Shown in pieces: positions 62,737-64,000 of a DNA stretch of 64,000 nucleotides. The first letter of the stretch is position 1. Each line of letters opens with the position of its first letter. Source of the DNA: Polynucleobacter cosmopolitanus (GTDB taxonomy: Bacteria > Pseudomonadota > Gammaproteobacteria > Burkholderiales > Burkholderiaceae); contig NZ_NJGG01000001.1 in assembly GCF_002224225.1 (NCBI RefSeq), forward strand, positions 525,374-589,373, read 5' to 3'. The notes beneath the pieces are model-generated. The model had not been told where the DNA came from and searched no databases. It saw nothing but the letters and a program-made list of their open reading frames with translations. The translations under genes were made by a program, and so were the position numbers.

Positions 62737-64000
62737 ATGTCTGAAAGAACCAAATATTTACTCGATGAATCCCAAATGCCTAAATCCTGGTACAACATCC
62801 AGGCTGATTTACCCAAGGCATTGCCTCCTGTGTTACATCCTGGAACCATGCAACCCGTAGGGCCGGATGATTTAGCGCCTTTATTTCCGATGGAGTTAAT
62901 TCTCCAAGAAGTGAGTACCGAAAGAGACATCGAAATTCCTCAACCGGTTCAAGATATTTATAAGCTGTGGCGACCAGCGCCGATGTACCGCGCACATCGC
63001 TTAGAAAAAGCTTTGGGCACACCAGCAAAAATTTTCTATAAGTACGAGGGCGTGAGTCCTGCTGGTAGCCACAAACCTAATACGGCAGTGCCACAAGCTT
63101 TTTACAATGCGCAAGAAGGGGTTAAGAAGTTAACCACTGAAACTGGAGCGGGCCAATGGGGCACTTCAATTTCTTTTGCCGGCAATATTTTTGGTCTGGA
63201 AGTTTTGGTGTTTCAAGTGCGTGTTTCTTACGATCAAAAGCCATATCGTCGTGCCGTGATGGAAACTTATGGCGCACGTTGCGTGGCGTCCCCATCTCAA
63301 GAAACTGTTTATGGACGTCAAGTGCTGGCAGAAAGACCTGATCATCCTGGCAGTTTAGGGATTGCTATTTCTGAAGCGGTTGAATTGGCAGCTCAAAGAG
63401 ATGACACCAAATACGCTCTCGGATCAGTCTTGAATCACGTTCTTTTGCATCAGACGGTCACAGGTATTGAAACGATTCAGCAGTTAGAGATGGCCGATGT
63501 TCAAGCGGATGTGGTGGTGGGTTGTACGGGCGGCGGCTCAAACTTTGCGGGTATTGCTTTCCCATTCATCGGTCAAGGTTTGCGTGGTGGCAAGATGCCA
63601 AGAATTGTGGCTGTTGAGCCAGCAGCTTGTCCATCATTAACGCGTGGTAAGTATGCCTATGACTTTGGTGATACAGCTCATTTGACACCACTAACAAAAA
63701 TGCATACCTTGGGTTCAACCTTTACGCCACCAGGTTTCCATGCCGGTGGTTTGCGTTATCACGGCATGGCACCATTGGTTTCTCATGTGAAGGAGTTGGG
63801 TTTGATCGAAGCAACTTCATACACGCAAGGTGAGTGTTTTGCTGCAGGCGTTTTATTTGCTCGTGCAGAAGGCATTGTGCCTGCACCAGAGGCCAATCAC
63901 GCTGTTAAGGGAGCAATTGAAGAAGCACTTCGCTGCAAGAGAGAAGGTCGCAGTGAAACCATTGTCTTCAATCTATGTGGTCATGGTCACTTTGACATGG
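62737..64000 (+). CDS. TrpB-like PLP-dependent enzyme (TrpB2 type), cut by the window edge
   Basis: The reading frame is open from the ATG at 62737 to the right edge, 421 residues. It belongs to the TrpB2 branch of tryptophan synthase beta-like proteins: RPAPMYRAHRLEKALGTPAKIFYKYEGVSPAGSHKPNTA has the PLP Lys in SHKPNTA, and TETGAGQWGTSISFAG and GCTGGGSNFAG bind substrate and phosphate. The typical C-terminal NLCGHGHFDM is reached at the edge, so only a short end is missing. TrpB2 may make tryptophan from indole or serve other reactions. It is separated from dmpO by a terminator and is not part of the phenol island in an obvious way. Confidence 0.88.
   Translation, partial: MSERTKYLLDESQMPKSWYNIQADLPKALPPVLHPGTMQPVGPDDLAPLFPMELILQEVSTERDIEIPQPVQDIYKLWRPAPMYRAHRLEKALGTPAKIFYKYEGVSPAGSHKPNTAVPQAFYNAQEGVKKLTTETGAGQWGTSISFAGNIFGLEVLVFQVRVSYDQKPYRRAVMETYGARCVASPSQETVYGRQVLAERPDHPGSLGIAISEAVELAAQRDDTKYALGSVLNHVLLHQTVTGIETIQQLEMADVQADVVVGCTGGGSNFAGIAFPFIGQGLRGGKMPRIVAVEPAACPSLTRGKYAYDFGDTAHLTPLTKMHTLGSTFTPPGFHAGGLRYHGMAPLVSHVKELGLIEATSYTQGECFAAGVLFARAEGIVPAPEANHAVKGAIEEALRCKREGRSETIVFNLCGHGHFDM

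Noticed and set aside
1..64000. CRISPR arrays, rRNA genes, insertion sequences
   Set aside because: No regularly spaced repeats, no rRNA-like sequence and no transposase were seen on reading both strands.

Overview
The window comes from a low-GC betaproteobacterium of the order Burkholderiales. The housekeeping blocks degS-like/nif3/petABC/sspA/sspB and hemA/prfA/prmC/grxD, a Burkholderiales-type porin and a phasin all fit this. The AT-rich codon use and small intergenic gaps suggest Polynucleobacter or a close relative, but that is a guess from memory and cannot be proven from the window.

Layout. 1-0.44 kb: the start of a tyrosine recombinase running off the left edge. 0.6-2.5 kb: divergent porin and OmpW-like genes. 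2.8-7.1 kb: an aldehyde oxidoreductase operon of the AorABC type (polyferredoxin, tungsten/pterin subunit, FAD subunit, MoaD-like carrier, small unknown protein). 7.1-25.8 kb: core genes (periplasmic protease, Nif3, cytochrome bc1, SspAB, tRNA-Thr, phasin, RmuC, Grx, PrmC, RF1, HemA, uracil-DNA glycosylase, M61 peptidase, DsbC, UbiH-like, YchF). 25.9-62.6 kb: a large aromatic (phenol-type) catabolic island. 62.7 kb to the end: a TrpB-like gene cut by the right edge.

The island holds a multicomponent phenol hydroxylase split between two loci. Genes dmpK, dmpM and dmpP lie at 28.1-29.8 kb; dmpL, dmpN and dmpO lie at 59.6-62.6 kb, about 30 kb away. Between them are a full meta-cleavage operon (ferredoxin, catechol 2,3-dioxygenase, HbpS-like protein, dmpC, E, SDR, F, G, H, I, D, and a small periplasmic protein), a quinone reductase, a Crp-type regulator, pyruvate carboxylase, a second partial lower pathway (dmpC, H, F, G paralogues), and an envelope system (BNR/YCF48-like lipoprotein, RND/MMPL transporter, DUF1302 and DUF1329 proteins). 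A second DUF1329 gene sits with a glutathione transferase at the left end of the island.

Two regulatory layers can be read. (1) A palindrome, TAATCTCGAGATTA in its best form, occurs upstream of the GST/DUF1329, dmpKMP, meta-cleavage, lipoprotein/RND and DUF1302/DUF1329 units, and a variant lies between pyc and the second gntR. The likely binders are the two paralogous GntR/FCD regulators, related in context to AphS/PhcS of Comamonas. (2) A DmpR/XylR-type sigma-54 activator gene stands just before dmpLNO. The dmpLNO promoter has a near-perfect -24/-12 element and two identical TTACAAATTTGTAA palindromes, and a near copy precedes the activator gene itself. The system would convert phenols to catechol and then to pyruvate and acetyl-CoA. 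Pyruvate carboxylase could return the pyruvate to the TCA cycle. The DUF1302/DUF1329/RND/lipoprotein set, whose function is not established to my knowledge, appears wired into the same regulon and is the best candidate for an undescribed system. No intergenic stretch exceeds about 300 bases; no rRNA, CRISPR array or insertion sequence was seen.
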